From Bacteroidota bacterium (lineage in GTDB: Bacteria > Bacteroidota > Bacteroidia > Palsa-965): DNA of 53,427 bases. The notes beneath the pieces are model-generated. The model was not told where the DNA came from. It searched no databases and saw only the letters and a list, made by a program, of their open reading frames with translations. The translations under genes and the position numbers were made by a program. Positions 9,724 to 19,627 of the stretch are shown here, one piece after another; position 1 is the stretch's first letter, and the number at the start of each line of letters is the position of its first letter. The DNA lies in the NCBI GenBank assembly GCA_003153435.1, contig PLYR01000115.1:1-53427 (forward strand), in the 5' to 3' direction.

Positions 9724-9958
9724 AATAGATGTAATGCCATTAAAAGCGCTACTCGATCCACAAGGTAAAGCTGTTACGGGAAGTATGAAGAATCTTGGAC
9801 TCGCAGAAATAAAGAATATACGTATTGGGAAACACATTACTCTTGAAATTGATGCTACAACCAAGGATGAAGCTCAAAAGAAAGTTGATGAGGCCTGTAA
9901 GAAACTCCTCTGCAACCAGATTATGGAGTTTTATGAATTCGAAATTTTCGAGAACTGA
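9707..9958 (+). CDS. purS: Phosphoribosylformylglycinamidine synthase subunit PurS
   Basis: 83-aa small subunit of the three-part FGAM synthase (PurS, PurL, PurQ) of purine synthesis. Seen: the PurS pattern of an N-terminal strand (YRAEIDVMPLKALLDPQGKA) then LGLAEIKNIRIGKHITLEID and an amphipathic helix (AQKKVDEACKKLLCN). The length is standard. Its start lies inside the 3' end of pssA (17-nt overlap), so the two are co-transcribed and probably translationally coupled. Its TGA abuts the stop of the convergent CAP-protein gene with no gap. purL and purQ are not in the window. Confidence 0.9.
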   Translation: MKYRAEIDVMPLKALLDPQGKAVTGSMKNLGLAEIKNIRIGKHITLEIDATTKDEAQKKVDEACKKLLCNQIMEFYEFEIFEN

Positions 9959-10918
9959 TTATTTTAGTTCTATTACGATCCCGCTCGCTTGTATTTTTCC
10001 CTTCGTATCATATTTTACCGGGGCTTTAATCTCTTTATCGCTCTGAAATATATTTACGTAATAATAGCCCTGTCTTTTAAAAGTCAGTGGAATTTCGTAC
10101 TCTCCATCCTTTTTTCTAAACGCGTCCAGTTCCCATGGTGTAAGGATCATTGCAGATTCAGAACTGAAATCATCATAATGTTTGTGGGAAGTTATTTTAG
10201 ATGGGCTCATGGGTTTTATATCCTCCCTGTAAGCCACCAGGTAATAAAAATATTTCCCTGATTCAGGTTTCAGTTTTATCAGGATTTCTTGTTTTATCAA
10301 TCCTGTACTGGGAATTTCCAGAAATTCATAATAACGGTCGAGGAATTCTTCATAATACCGGAACTCTTTATCATCACGATAAACTCCTATCCCGACAAAA
10401 TTATGGTCCTTTGCGATGCAATTCTGTTTATGTCCATCATCGGGAGCCCGCTCTGCCATGAATTCCTGATGCAGTTTGAGCATTTGTTCGGAATATACCT
10501 CTTCCCGATCTGCAAACACCTGTTTCTCATTGCAAGTGGAACTCGCAGCATTCTCGCTAACATGATCTAACCCTCCAGCAAACGCATACCGGTGGTAAGG
10601 TTTTTCACCTTTCATGTTCCAGTGACCGAGATATTTGTTCAGAGCTGCTTCTTCACACATTTTATTTGCAACTCGCGAAGCCAGGATATCAAGTTTTACC
10701 GGGCCCGCATGATATTTTTTCCGGCTTTTGTTTATCTGAGCAAGTTGGAGGATCTTCAGACGAAGAATGTTATCATTATCCTTGTATGTTGGAAGGCGGG
10801 ATTCCAGATTGTTTAACTTCTGATAATAGACAAATGTGGAATCAGGGGCCTGAGCAAAGGAAATGTTCCAAGCAAAGAGCAGTAAAAAAAAGTTGAACAA
10901 ATGGCTTGAAGGCTTCAT
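9959..10918 (-). CDS. Secreted CAP-domain (SCP/PR1-like) protein
   Basis: 319-aa protein with a signal peptide (cleavage near SFAQ, residue 23). Residues about 50-190 match the CAP fold: RVANKMCEEAALNKYLGHWN, DHVSENAAS, then KDHNFVGIGVY, which hold the usual His, Glu and His/Asn positions. The C-terminal 120 residues are beta-rich and not recognised. CAP proteins are secreted and have varied roles; the bacterial function is generally unknown. It is the last gene of the minus-strand run led by kdsD, 17 nt after lptB. Confidence 0.8.
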   Translation of the reverse strand: MKPSSHLFNFFLLLFAWNISFAQAPDSTFVYYQKLNNLESRLPTYKDNDNILRLKILQLAQINKSRKKYHAGPVKLDILASRVANKMCEEAALNKYLGHWNMKGEKPYHRYAFAGGLDHVSENAASSTCNEKQVFADREEVYSEQMLKLHQEFMAERAPDDGHKQNCIAKDHNFVGIGVYRDDKEFRYYEEFLDRYYEFLEIPSTGLIKQEILIKLKPESGKYFYYLVAYREDIKPMSPSKITSHKHYDDFSSESAMILTPWELDAFRKKDGEYEIPLTFKRQGYYYVNIFQSDKEIKAPVKYDTKGKIQASGIVIELK

Positions 10919-10935
10919 GAATGGCTCCTAAACTA

Positions 10936-11661
10936 TTATTTTCTCAGCTCAAAATTCTTTCCCAAATAAACTCTTCTCACCTGCTCGTCGTTCGCAAGCT
11001 CTTCGGCTGTTCCGGCTTTAAGAATGTTTCCTTCAAAAAGAAGATAGGCCCGTTCTGTAATAGAGAGTGTTTCATGGACATTATGGTCGGTGATCAGAAT
11101 ACCAATGTTTTTTTCTTTGAGCTTAGCTACAACAGCTTGAATATCTTCCACCGCAATAGGGTCGACACCAGCAAAGGGCTCATCAAGAAGGATGAATTTA
11201 GGGTCGACAGCAAGGCAGCGGGCTATTTCCGTCCTTCTGCGTTCTCCGCCTGACAATCGGTCTCCCAGATTCTTCCGGATATGGTTCAGACCAAACTCTT
11301 CCAATAAAGTTTCCAATTTTATCTGCTGTTCCTGCTTGGATAGCTTAGTCATTTCCAGAATAGCCTTAATATTATCTTCCACACTTAATTTCCTGAAAAC
11401 CGAAGCTTCCTGTGCAAGATAACCTATACCAAGCTTGGCTCGCTTATACATGGGTTCCTGGGTGATATCCATGTCGTCCAGAAAAATGCTTCCTGAATTA
11501 GGTTTTATCATTCCGACAACCATATAAAAAGAGGTCGTTTTACCAGCACCATTAGGACCAAGAAGGCCGACAATCTCTCCTTGCTTGACTTCAAAGGAAA
11601 CACCCTTTACGACCGTCCTGCTCTTGTATTTCTTTACAATGTTTTCTGCCTTTAGAAGCAT
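10936..11661 (-). CDS. lptB: LPS export ABC transporter ATP-binding protein LptB
   Basis: Cytoplasmic ATPase that drives extraction of LPS from the inner membrane with LptF/LptG. Seen: Walker [10 protein letters not shown], the ABC signature [13 protein letters not shown], Walker [14 protein letters not shown] and the switch histidine in [10 protein letters not shown]. The ATG at 11659-11661 ([12 protein letters not shown]) gives 241 aa, the normal LptB length. A longer frame reaches 11721 but would add 20 residues unlike the family and overlap the upstream gene, so it was not used. Upstream kdsD in the same run makes Kdo precursors, so the operon is LPS-related. Confidence 0.95.
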   Translation of the reverse strand: MLLKAENIVKKYKSRTVVKGVSFEVKQGEIVGLLGPNGAGKTTSFYMVVGMIKPNSGSIFLDDMDITQEPMYKRAKLGIGYLAQEASVFRKLSVEDNIKAILEMTKLSKQEQQIKLETLLEEFGLNHIRKNLGDRLSGGERRRTEIARCLAVDPKFILLDEPFAGVDPIAVEDIQAVVAKLKEKNIGILITDHNVHETLSITERAYLLFEGNILKAGTAEELANDEQVRRVYLGKNFELRK

Positions 11662-11677
11662 GAGTGTTCTTTGCGTT

Positions 11678-14155
11678 TTAAAAAACGATCTGGAATGTAC
11701 CCCGAAGCCCAAATTTAGCAATGTTTGGATGATCTAGGTAGGATAATCTCCAGAGTGCATCAACCCGGAAGAGTTTGAATATGTTTTCGATTCCTGCACC
11801 TACCTCATAGTAAGGGCCTTGATTCAGCGAAGAGAGAGTAGATGGGAATATTAGCAGGTCCCTGTTCTCCTGGCTTACCGATCCGGCAAGGGCTTTACCA
11901 CTTAAAACCTCTCTCCATTTAAGCTTACGCATGACCGGAATATGATTCAGTAAAAACCCATCAAGGTGATATTGCGCCTGTAAGGTAATGTATTGATCAC
12001 TTACAAATTCATAATAATTCATCATGTTATAGGCGTAGGGGTCGTAAACATAGGTTTCATTACCACCATGTATTTCAAGGAGTGGATAAGGCAAAGCACC
12101 AAATACCTTACCAGCCTGAATCATGTAGTCCAAGTAGCCCAGGGATGCAAAATGCAGGCGGTCATTGATGTTAATCGCCAGTTTGTTATATTGATAATCG
12201 CTCTGAAATGCATTACGAAAACCTTTGGTATAGATTATTTGTACAATCGGATACTTTGTTCCTGTCGGAATATGTGAAAAAGTTCCATCAATGTATTTTT
12301 CATGCCAGGCTAACCTCCCTACGAACCGAACCTCTGTAGTTTTGATGTAATCTTTCGTGGTAAGAACTCCTTCTTTATTATAATATTGATAAAGAAAATC
12401 AGAGATTGGAGTTATCTGTCGGTTGACAAGAAATACTTTGGTATTAAAACCTGTAAACCATTCACGTTCGTAATAAGCTTCCAGTTGTTGTACGTCCGTC
12501 ATATTGCGGATTGGTGTCCTTCGCAGAAGAGATGCGAATATATTGTCTTGAGTAAAAGCATTCTGGCTCTGACCAAGCAATTCATAATCGGTTTTGTAAG
12601 AAATCCCTACAATTTGTCTTGGATTTTTGGTGATGAAAGTCCTGAACCCAATCTTGTACTTAAACTTTTCATCAAGAGTCCCATAAGCACAATAGCCGTT
12701 CAGTTCATACCACTTACTGAATTTATCACTGGTTCTTCCTCCAAGCCTGATCCTGCCGCCTTCAATTCTGTTCGTGCTGAAGATATTATAATAGGGACCA
12801 ATTTCAAGATTACCGGCTATTTTGTAACCTTTGGCTAAAAGGAGAACCAAATCATACCATGTTTTGTAGGTTGGAAGCTTTTGAATGGTATCCATCAACT
12901 GATAAATACCTTGCTCGCTTTTTGATAATGAATCCGGCCTAACCTTTCTCCATACCGAGTCAGGCTTATACAGATCATCACTTACTACTAGATTATTGGT
13001 TCGGCTATAAAAGTCATCAGGCCGTGGCCTGTTGATACTGATGTGACTATAAATGGCTGTTTTTCGGCCATAGAGACCGGTCTTTTGAGCGGGCATATAC
13101 ATGTCTGCAAAAAGGCGATCCCTGACCAGCATCCAATGCCCATCCTCAATTTCATATTCCTGATTCACCGTCAGCTGGTTTATGAAATTTATATTGGCCC
13201 CGGGAACGATTTTCATTTGTAGCCGCTTTACAGCCCAGCTAGTATCCGAAATCCACATGTTTCCGGTGAAAAGAAGCTCCTGTTTTCTCTTTGGTGTAAA
13301 CTCAATCTGATAACATTTATGCCCACTCAAGTTCACGCTGTCAAGCAAGTAGTAACGGTAATAAAAAAGTCCATTATCGGATATTGGGCTGACAAAATTC
13401 TTACCGAATACGAGGATGTTGTTTTCATATAAATTTACATCGAGGTACATATCACCCATGAACTGTGAAATGCTTTTCTGCTCCATGCCGGCCAGTCGAT
13501 TGGCCCGGATAATCTCCTTTTTCACCACAGGATTACTTTTATAAAAGTATTCCGAAATCGTTTCAGAAATCATAATTGGCAATTGGGGCTTTTCATTGGC
13601 CTGGCTACTGTCTACGTGGTCGAATACAAATTTGACTGGTCGAAGCACCTTCCACTTTTGTAATTGCTTTGGAATATCTTTCAAATCAAATTCCATTTTA
13701 TTGTAAACTTCGTATTCATAAGCAACCACCTTTTCACGGTTGTTGAGGTCTTTGTGCGCGACTACATTTCTGAAAATTCTCCATGCAGGATTTTCGCCGG
13801 GGTGGATCACCACTTCTTGAATCGCATTTGTCAATGGTCGGAGTACAAAATTGATTTCCTGGCCCGAATTTCGCTTCACCATTTTCACTACACGGGTGTA
13901 ACCCAGAAAAAATGCAGCGATTGAGTCACATGGCTGGTCAGTGCTCAAGGTAAAATTTCCTTCTATATCAGTTGTTGTGCCGGTGGTGGTGCCGATGAAG
14001 ATGACATTTACAAACGGGATGCTTTCATTGCTTTCTCCATCAATGATCTTTCCTTTCACACGGGTCTGTGCAAATGAATTCTGTATGAATCCGATGAGAA
14101 ACAACAGCAAAAGCACCGCTTTTTTCAGTTTACCATAACAGGGTAACGAATACAT
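11678..14155 (-). CDS. DUF5686 / carboxypeptidase-like regulatory domain outer-membrane protein
   Basis: 825-aa protein with a signal peptide ending near NSFAQ (residues 1-30). Residues about 32-115 form a CarboxypepD_reg-like beta-sandwich ([31 protein letters not shown]) as found at the N-terminus of many Bacteroidetes outer-membrane proteins. The rest resembles DUF5686 and its final 200 residues look like a beta-barrel ending in LRGTFQIVF. Function unknown. It lies 16 nt upstream of lptB. The recurrent placement beside LPS transport suggests an envelope role, but that is inference. Confidence 0.8.
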   Translation of the reverse strand: MYSLPCYGKLKKAVLLLLFLIGFIQNSFAQTRVKGKIIDGESNESIPFVNVIFIGTTTGTTTDIEGNFTLSTDQPCDSIAAFFLGYTRVVKMVKRNSGQEINFVLRPLTNAIQEVVIHPGENPAWRIFRNVVAHKDLNNREKVVAYEYEVYNKMEFDLKDIPKQLQKWKVLRPVKFVFDHVDSSQANEKPQLPIMISETISEYFYKSNPVVKKEIIRANRLAGMEQKSISQFMGDMYLDVNLYENNILVFGKNFVSPISDNGLFYYRYYLLDSVNLSGHKCYQIEFTPKRKQELLFTGNMWISDTSWAVKRLQMKIVPGANINFINQLTVNQEYEIEDGHWMLVRDRLFADMYMPAQKTGLYGRKTAIYSHISINRPRPDDFYSRTNNLVVSDDLYKPDSVWRKVRPDSLSKSEQGIYQLMDTIQKLPTYKTWYDLVLLLAKGYKIAGNLEIGPYYNIFSTNRIEGGRIRLGGRTSDKFSKWYELNGYCAYGTLDEKFKYKIGFRTFITKNPRQIVGISYKTDYELLGQSQNAFTQDNIFASLLRRTPIRNMTDVQQLEAYYEREWFTGFNTKVFLVNRQITPISDFLYQYYNKEGVLTTKDYIKTTEVRFVGRLAWHEKYIDGTFSHIPTGTKYPIVQIIYTKGFRNAFQSDYQYNKLAININDRLHFASLGYLDYMIQAGKVFGALPYPLLEIHGGNETYVYDPYAYNMMNYYEFVSDQYITLQAQYHLDGFLLNHIPVMRKLKWREVLSGKALAGSVSQENRDLLIFPSTLSSLNQGPYYEVGAGIENIFKLFRVDALWRLSYLDHPNIAKFGLRGTFQIVF

Positions 14156-14199
14156 GCTTAGATAGGAAAATTTGATATGGGGTTAAAGTACAAAAAATA

Positions 14200-14544
14200 T
14201 CAGGAGGCACTGAGCTCTTCCCAGTATTCCACTGCTCTGCGTGTATGCGGAATGACAATGGTCCCTCCAACAATGTTGGCCACAGCGAATATTTCAAAGA
14301 TTTCAGCACTGGAGATTCCATTCTCTTTGCATTTACCTAAATGATACTTTATACAGTCATCGCAACGCAAGACCATGGATGCAACAAGACCAAGCATTTC
14401 TTTGGTTTTAACCGGAAGTGCCCCTTCCATGTATGTGTTTGTATCCAGGTTGAAGAGGCGCTTCAAGACAATATTATCCGCCGAGAGAATCTTTTCATTC
14501 ATCTTTTCCCTATAGGAATTGAATTCATTTACATTTTTCGACAT
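14200..14544 (-). CDS. Carboxymuconolactone decarboxylase/AhpD-like protein
   Basis: 114-aa single-domain protein with the AhpD-type redox motif CDDCIKYHL (CxxCxxxH) in the middle of the helical core. The motif suggests alkylhydroperoxidase-type thiol chemistry and not ring decarboxylation. The substrate is not known. It lies between tatC (47 nt upstream) and the DUF5686 gene (44 nt downstream) on the same strand and is probably co-transcribed. Confidence 0.85.
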   Translation of the reverse strand: MSKNVNEFNSYREKMNEKILSADNIVLKRLFNLDTNTYMEGALPVKTKEMLGLVASMVLRCDDCIKYHLGKCKENGISSAEIFEIFAVANIVGGTIVIPHTRRAVEYWEELSAS

Positions 14545-14591
14545 CGGATTATGATTTAGTGTGATTTTGAATTATTGGGGCCTGAAAGGAA

Positions 14592-15419
14592 TCAGGATTT
14601 CTGTCTTATTCGGTCGGCACGTTTGGACACAAAAATACTCACTTCATACAATACAAAGAGAGGGGTCGCAACGAGAAGCTGTGATGTGATATCCGGAGAA
14701 GGTGTGATGAAAGCGGCAACAATGAGGATAACCACTATTGCATGCTTCCTGTATGTTTTCAAAAATTTGGGAGTTACAAGGCCAATTTTTGTCAGAAAAT
14801 AAATAACAATGGGTAACTCAAATACCAACCCCATCGCCAGCGTAAGGGTCGTCACGAGTGAAATATAGGAATCCATAGAGATCCTATTTTCAACCAGCGT
14901 GCTCATCTGGTAAGAACCTAGAAAGCTTACGGTAAGAGGAACTATTACAAAATAACTGAAAAGAATTCCGCTGAGAAAAAGGGTGGTTGCGTAGAAAACA
15001 AAGCCTTTGGCGGCCATTTTTTCTTTGAGTTTGAGAGCTGGTTTAATAAACCTCCATAATTCCCAGACCAGATAAGGTACAGCCAATATAATTCCACCTA
15101 CAAGTGAGATCCAAATATGCGTAGTGAACTGACCAGCCAGTTCAAGGTTGATCAGTTCATAGTGACTCTGCCCAATGCACATGGAATCGTTATGGAGAAG
15201 AAGATGAGATAATTTACAAAGAACCCTGTAGCTGATGAAATCAGGTTGCTTAGGTCCGAAAATAATAATATCAAATACAATATTGTTGTAGCAGAAAAGT
15301 ACCACTGCAAGAATAATGACAACTACCGCAGAACGAACCAAATGCCAGCGAAGCACCTCGATATGATCGAGGAAGGACATTTCCTTACCGTCTTTGTCTG
15401 TTGAACTTAAAAGGGCCAT
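14592..15419 (-). CDS. tatC: Twin-arginine translocase subunit TatC
   Basis: Multi-spanning inner-membrane receptor of the Tat pathway, which exports folded proteins. The 275-aa protein starts with the TatC pattern SFLDHIEVLRWHLVRSA and continues with FGPKQPDF, a LVWELWRFIKPALKLKEK segment and a set of hydrophobic helices. About 30 residues between the first and second helices (CIGQSHYELINLELAGQF) are longer than in E. coli, which is common in Bacteroidetes. No tatA/tatB is in the window. Confidence 0.95.
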   Translation of the reverse strand: MALLSSTDKDGKEMSFLDHIEVLRWHLVRSAVVVIILAVVLFCYNNIVFDIIIFGPKQPDFISYRVLCKLSHLLLHNDSMCIGQSHYELINLELAGQFTTHIWISLVGGIILAVPYLVWELWRFIKPALKLKEKMAAKGFVFYATTLFLSGILFSYFVIVPLTVSFLGSYQMSTLVENRISMDSYISLVTTLTLAMGLVFELPIVIYFLTKIGLVTPKFLKTYRKHAIVVILIVAAFITPSPDITSQLLVATPLFVLYEVSIFVSKRADRIRQKS

Positions 15420-15487
15420 AAATCGGCGTAAAGATACGAGAAGTCTGTGCCCGAAAAGAAAAACTTGAGAGTAACTAATATTCTAGG

Positions 15488-16453
15488 TTAAAGGAGCCCT
15501 TCCTTCAGCAGATCATGCATATGAATAAATCCAATGTATTTTCCACCTTCTGTGACGATGAGTTGTGTTATTTCGTAAGTTTCCATCATTCTTACGGCCT
15601 CTACAGCCAATTCGGCACCTTCTATTCTTTTGGGATTTAAACTCATGATATCTAATGCTTTAAGCGAGTCAATTTGAATTGACTTTTCGAGCATTCGACG
15701 GAGATCACCATCTGTTATTACACCAAGCAAACTTCCATTTTCGATGACAGCTGTAGCACCCAGACGCTTAGAAGTAATTTCCATGATTACTGTACGAATA
15801 TCATCCTGAGGGCTTACTACCGGAATGAGGTTCTGGCTGCTTATATCCGATACCCTGAGATACAATTTTTTACCAAGAGATCCTCCCGGATGAAAGCGGG
15901 CGAAGTCAGCTTTTGAAAATTCCCTACAAGAAAGAAGCGCAACTGCTAAAGCATCACCTAGGGCCATCTGAGCTGTCGTACTCGATGTAGGGGCCAGATT
16001 ATTAGGACAAGCTTCTCTTTCGACTGTACAATCCAGGATAAGGTCTGCCTCGCCAGAAAGGTAAGAGTTGAGATTTCCAGTAAGTGCGATAAGTTTATTT
16101 CCTCCCTTTTTCAAAAGTGGGATTAATGCCTTTATTTCTGGAGTGTTTCCGCTTTGGGAAATACACATGATGATATCATTTGTCTGAATCGTCCCGAGAT
16201 CGCCATGGATCGCATCAGCGGCATGCATAAAAACGGAAGGGGTTCCGGTGGAGTTGAAAGTCGCAACAATTTTAGAGGCCACAATAGCACTTTTGCCGAT
16301 TCCTGTTACTATGAGTCTACCTTTTGAACTGATAATCTGATGTACACAGGAAACGAAATCATCCCCTACTCTCTCAGCCAGTTTTCTAACTGCTTCCGCC
16401 TCAATAAGAATGGTTGCAACTCCCAGTTTTTTGAGTTCGTCGGGGGATTTCAA
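15488..16453 (-). CDS. kdsD: Arabinose-5-phosphate isomerase (KdsD/KpsF family)
   Basis: Converts ribulose 5-phosphate to arabinose 5-phosphate, the first step to Kdo of LPS. The 321-aa protein has an SIS domain (residues about 30-170; VTGIGKSAIVASK, CISQSGNTPEI, HPGGSLGKKL) followed by two CBS domains (GVITDGDLRRML and IGFIHMHDLL). Frame and length fit with a TTG start at 16451-16453. It is the first gene of the run kdsD-tatC-ahpD-like-DUF5686-lptB-CAP and is divergent from recQ. Confidence 0.92.
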   Translation of the reverse strand: MKSPDELKKLGVATILIEAEAVRKLAERVGDDFVSCVHQIISSKGRLIVTGIGKSAIVASKIVATFNSTGTPSVFMHAADAIHGDLGTIQTNDIIMCISQSGNTPEIKALIPLLKKGGNKLIALTGNLNSYLSGEADLILDCTVEREACPNNLAPTSSTTAQMALGDALAVALLSCREFSKADFARFHPGGSLGKKLYLRVSDISSQNLIPVVSPQDDIRTVIMEITSKRLGATAVIENGSLLGVITDGDLRRMLEKSIQIDSLKALDIMSLNPKRIEGAELAVEAVRMMETYEITQLIVTEGGKYIGFIHMHDLLKEGLL

Positions 16454-16594
16454 GGGTTGGTGGTTTTTTTTGATTGAGCGATATAAAATTAGCTTTTGAA
16501 AGGAATTTTTATTATATCTTTACGTATGGTTAGCAAAAGTAACTAAATCTCGGAATTTTCACCCCATTTATTGAATTACAGACCCACCCACGCA

Positions 16595-18799
16595 ATGCTA
16601 GAAGTAGAATCGATTACCCTCTCCACAGCCTTACAAAAATTTTTTGGATTCAATAAATTTAAAGGAGATCAGGAGCAAATTATCACAAGCGTTCTTGAAG
16701 GGCGAGATACATTCGTAATTATGCCTACCGGTGGCGGGAAATCTCTTTGTTATCAGTTACCGGCATTGATCAGTGAAGGGACTGCTATCATTGTTTCTCC
16801 ACTTATTGCTTTGATGAAAAACCAGGTTGATGCTATCCGGAACTATGGATCAGAAGACGGGATCGCTCATTTTTTAAATTCCTCACTCACAAAAGCCGAA
16901 ATCCTCAAAGTAAAAGGGGACATAGCATCAGGGAAAACCAAGCTTTTATATGTTGCTCCGGAATCCCTCACCAAGGAAGACAATGTAACTTTTCTAAGAG
17001 ATATCCATATTTCATTCTTTGCTATAGATGAAGCTCATTGTATTTCTGAGTGGGGCCATGATTTCAGACCTGAATACAGAAGGCTAAGGGCTATTTTCGA
17101 AGAAATAGGTAAAGTGCCCATTATTGCTCTCACTGCAACCGCAACTCCAAAAGTTCAACAAGACATTCTCAAGAATCTGGGTATGCAGGCTGCGGACATT
17201 TATAAATCATCATTTAACCGGCCAAATCTATACTATGAGGTTCGTCCGAAAGTGAATGTGGCTAGGGAAATCATCAAGTATGTAAAGAAAAACACTGGCA
17301 AATCTGGCATAATTTATTGCTTAAGTCGTAAAAAGGTAGAAGAACTTGCAGAAACCCTGCAGGTAAATGGTATCAAGGCTAAACCCTATCATGCCGGCTT
17401 GGATGCTACTACCCGTGCACAGACTCAGGATCAATTCCTGATGGAAGATATTGATGTCATTGTTGCGACTATTGCGTTTGGGATGGGAATTGATAAACCG
17501 GATGTTCGTTTTGTTATTCACCATGATATTCCTAAATCGTTGGAAGGGTATTATCAGGAGACAGGACGATCTGGCAGGGACGGAGGTGAAGGTAATTGCT
17601 TGACTTTTTATTCCTATGATGATATCCTCAAACTGGAAAAATTCATGAAAGGCAAACCTGTGGCTGAGCAGGAAATAGGAAAACAGCTTCTTCTAGAAAC
17701 AGTTGCCTATGCTGAAACGTCCGTTTGCAGGCGTAAAGTATTGCTTCATTATTTTGGTGAAGGATATACTGAATCAAACTGCAATAGCTGTGATAATTGT
17801 CTTCATCCAAAAACTAAATTTGAAGGGAAAGAAGAAATTGAATTGGTCCTTGAAGCCATTCAGGAAATGAAAGAAAAATTCAAGGCAAAAGATATCATCA
17901 ATGTCTTGATGGGTACGGTAACTGCAACCGGGAAAGCCTATAAACATTTTGAGCTGGAAACATTCAGCAAAGGAATTGACGGCGATAAAAATGATAAATA
18001 CTGGAATGCCGTCGTTCGCCATGCTATCATCAATGGATTTCTCCTGAAAGACATTGAAAGTTATGGCTTACTTAAAATCACGAAAGAAGGAAAGGACTTT
18101 TTAAAGAAACCATACTCAGTTTTAATTACTCTGGATCACGATTATGAAGGGGCAGATGCGGAGGAGGAAGAAGGAGGTCATGGCGGGGGCCAAAAAGGAT
18201 CCGGAGCTGATGCCAAACTTTTCACAATGCTCAAAGACCTTGTCAAAAAGACTGCCAAGGCCCGAAATCTGCCACCTTATGTTATCTTCTCAGAGGTTTC
18301 ACTGGAGGAAATGGCTATCCAATACCCGGTTAATATGGAAGAACTCACTCATATTACTGGAGTGGGACCGGGTAAAGCACAAAAATTCGGAAAGCCGTTT
18401 GTAGAAACGATTGCCAAATATGTTGAAGAGAATGAGATTGAAAGACCCATGGATATGGTCGTTAAATCTGTTGTAAACAAATCTGGCCTTAAAGTTTATA
18501 TCATTCAGAGTATCGACCGCAAGTTAAGCCTGGAAGATATTGCAGGCGCGAAGGGCCTTTCCATGAATGATCTTCTAACTGAACTAGAAACCATCGTTGC
18601 TTCCGGGACAAGAGTCAACATAAGTTATTATATAGACCAGGTCATTGACGAAGAGAAACAAACCGAAGTATATGACTACTTCAGGGAATCTGAGTCTGAC
18701 TCTGTAGCTGAAGCCCTAAAAGAGCTCGGAGAAAACGATTACACGGAGGAAGAGATTCGCCTGATGCGTATCAAGTTCCTTTCAGAATTCGGGAACTAA
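16595..18799 (+). CDS. recQ: ATP-dependent DNA helicase RecQ
   Basis: 3'-5' DNA helicase of recombination and replication repair. Seen in order: Walker A (MPTGGGKSLCYQLP), the DEAH box AIDEAHCISEWGHDFRPEYR, TATAT (motif III), GMGIDKPDVRFV with HHDIPKSLEGYYQETGRSGR (motifs V-VI), a zinc-binding set of Cys (CRRKVLLHYF, CNSCDNC), a winged helix, and an HRDC domain (LPPYVIFSEVSLEEMA). About 110 further residues follow the HRDC domain. ATG at 16595 is preferred; an in-frame TTG at 16571 would add 8 residues. 734 aa. Confidence 0.95.
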   Translation: MLEVESITLSTALQKFFGFNKFKGDQEQIITSVLEGRDTFVIMPTGGGKSLCYQLPALISEGTAIIVSPLIALMKNQVDAIRNYGSEDGIAHFLNSSLTKAEILKVKGDIASGKTKLLYVAPESLTKEDNVTFLRDIHISFFAIDEAHCISEWGHDFRPEYRRLRAIFEEIGKVPIIALTATATPKVQQDILKNLGMQAADIYKSSFNRPNLYYEVRPKVNVAREIIKYVKKNTGKSGIIYCLSRKKVEELAETLQVNGIKAKPYHAGLDATTRAQTQDQFLMEDIDVIVATIAFGMGIDKPDVRFVIHHDIPKSLEGYYQETGRSGRDGGEGNCLTFYSYDDILKLEKFMKGKPVAEQEIGKQLLLETVAYAETSVCRRKVLLHYFGEGYTESNCNSCDNCLHPKTKFEGKEEIELVLEAIQEMKEKFKAKDIINVLMGTVTATGKAYKHFELETFSKGIDGDKNDKYWNAVVRHAIINGFLLKDIESYGLLKITKEGKDFLKKPYSVLITLDHDYEGADAEEEEGGHGGGQKGSGADAKLFTMLKDLVKKTAKARNLPPYVIFSEVSLEEMAIQYPVNMEELTHITGVGPGKAQKFGKPFVETIAKYVEENEIERPMDMVVKSVVNKSGLKVYIIQSIDRKLSLEDIAGAKGLSMNDLLTELETIVASGTRVNISYYIDQVIDEEKQTEVYDYFRESESDSVAEALKELGENDYTEEEIRLMRIKFLSEFGN

Positions 18800-18818
18800 A
18801 CCTGGTTATGTCTCGGTT

Positions 18819-19175
18819 TTATTTTATGTATTTCTTGATACGATTTGAAAGCTGATCATAATCGATTGGTTTACAAATAAAATCATCAGCCCCTAAGCCA
18901 AGTGTTGAAAGAATAACATCTGCTTTATCCAAAGAAGAAATGATGATGACTGGAATCCGGTTGAAATAAAATTGTTTGAGAAGGCAGAGTAAACTCAAAC
19001 CTGACATATCAGGCATAAGAATATCACTTATAATTAAATCAAAGTTATTTGATTGAGCCAGTGAAATCGCGTCGAACCCATTTCCGGCGGTTGTTACCTC
19101 AATTCCTTCAGGCCTTAGACAGTGGGCAATTGCCTCCAGAGTCAGGGGATCATCATCCACTACCAGAATTTTCAT
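18819..19175 (-). CDS. Single-domain response regulator
   Basis: 118-aa CheY-like receiver with no output domain. Acidic pocket DDD at residues 7-9, phospho-acceptor Asp51 (LIISDILMPDMSG), Ser80/81 at the switch position and Lys102 in ICKPID are all present, so it should be phosphorylatable. The partner kinase is not adjacent. It is convergent with recQ (19-nt gap) and its upstream region is the dyad-containing gap 19176-19623. Confidence 0.9.
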   Translation of the reverse strand: MKILVVDDDPLTLEAIAHCLRPEGIEVTTAGNGFDAISLAQSNNFDLIISDILMPDMSGLSLLCLLKQFYFNRIPVIIISSLDKADVILSTLGLGADDFICKPIDYDQLSNRIKKYIK

Positions 19176-19286
19176 TTTTCGTTTTCTTTAAGGTTTAAGC
19201 ATCAAGATAAAAAGGTTTGGGATAAGGATTAGAAACCACCAAGGATTACAAGAAAAGATATCACACTCAGACCAACATGATTTCAT

Positions 19287-19306
19287 ACATATAGGCTCCT
19301 ATATGT
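19287..19306. promoter_or_regulatory. Near-perfect 20-bp dyad upstream of the response regulator gene
   Basis: ACATATAGG-CT-CCTATATGT, a 9-bp inverted repeat with a 2-nt centre. It lies about 110 bp upstream of the response regulator start in an otherwise gene-poor stretch. The short centre argues for a protein-binding operator and against a terminator. What binds it is unknown. Confidence 0.45.
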
Positions 19307-19420
19307 GTAACGGTGAATCTTTATTTTCAATGAATCTTTTCGGTAAACAAGGGGAATTTGTCGGTAAATCAATATGAAAGCCAAGCTGACCTTCCTCAGT
19401 AGAGGAGATTAAGTCTCTTC

Positions 19421-19627
19421 ATGAAATTATCCCGGCAGAGGGCTCCAACAGGTATCGGTTTGTTATTTATAGATATCACTGAATCATCAATGGTATTAAT
19501 ATGTTCCAGCCTTTCGTCTTACTCCGCATTAAAAGTAGCTTTGGGAGTACTTTTAATGGTTTCTTATATGGATAGTGGAATACAATATTTCACAGATTAC
19601 TTAAAAGACCAATACAATCTGATTTAA
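19421..19627 (+). CDS. Possible 68-aa small membrane protein (weak)
   Basis: ATG-started frame of 68 codons with one hydrophobic stretch (SALKVALGVLLMVSYM). It fills the gap between the response regulator and cphA and ends on a TAA that overlaps the cphA stop. A perfect 11-bp hairpin lies inside it (19527-19558), so the transcript may be structural and not coding. No homologue is recognised. The frame may be chance. Confidence 0.25.
   Translation: MKLSRQRAPTGIGLLFIDITESSMVLICSSLSSYSALKVALGVLLMVSYMDSGIQYFTDYLKDQYNLI
19527..19558. repeat. Perfect 11-bp inverted repeat / hairpin
   Basis: CATTAAAAGTA, a 10-nt spacer (19538-19547), then TACTTTTAATG. There is no following T-run on either strand, so it is not a standard intrinsic terminator. 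It could be an RNA structure of a small transcript or a protein-binding dyad between the response regulator and the 3' end of cphA. Confidence 0.5.

Noticed and set aside
11662-11721. N-terminal 20-residue extension of LptB
   Set aside because: Unlike the family, it overlaps the upstream gene, and the internal ATG gives the normal 241-aa length.
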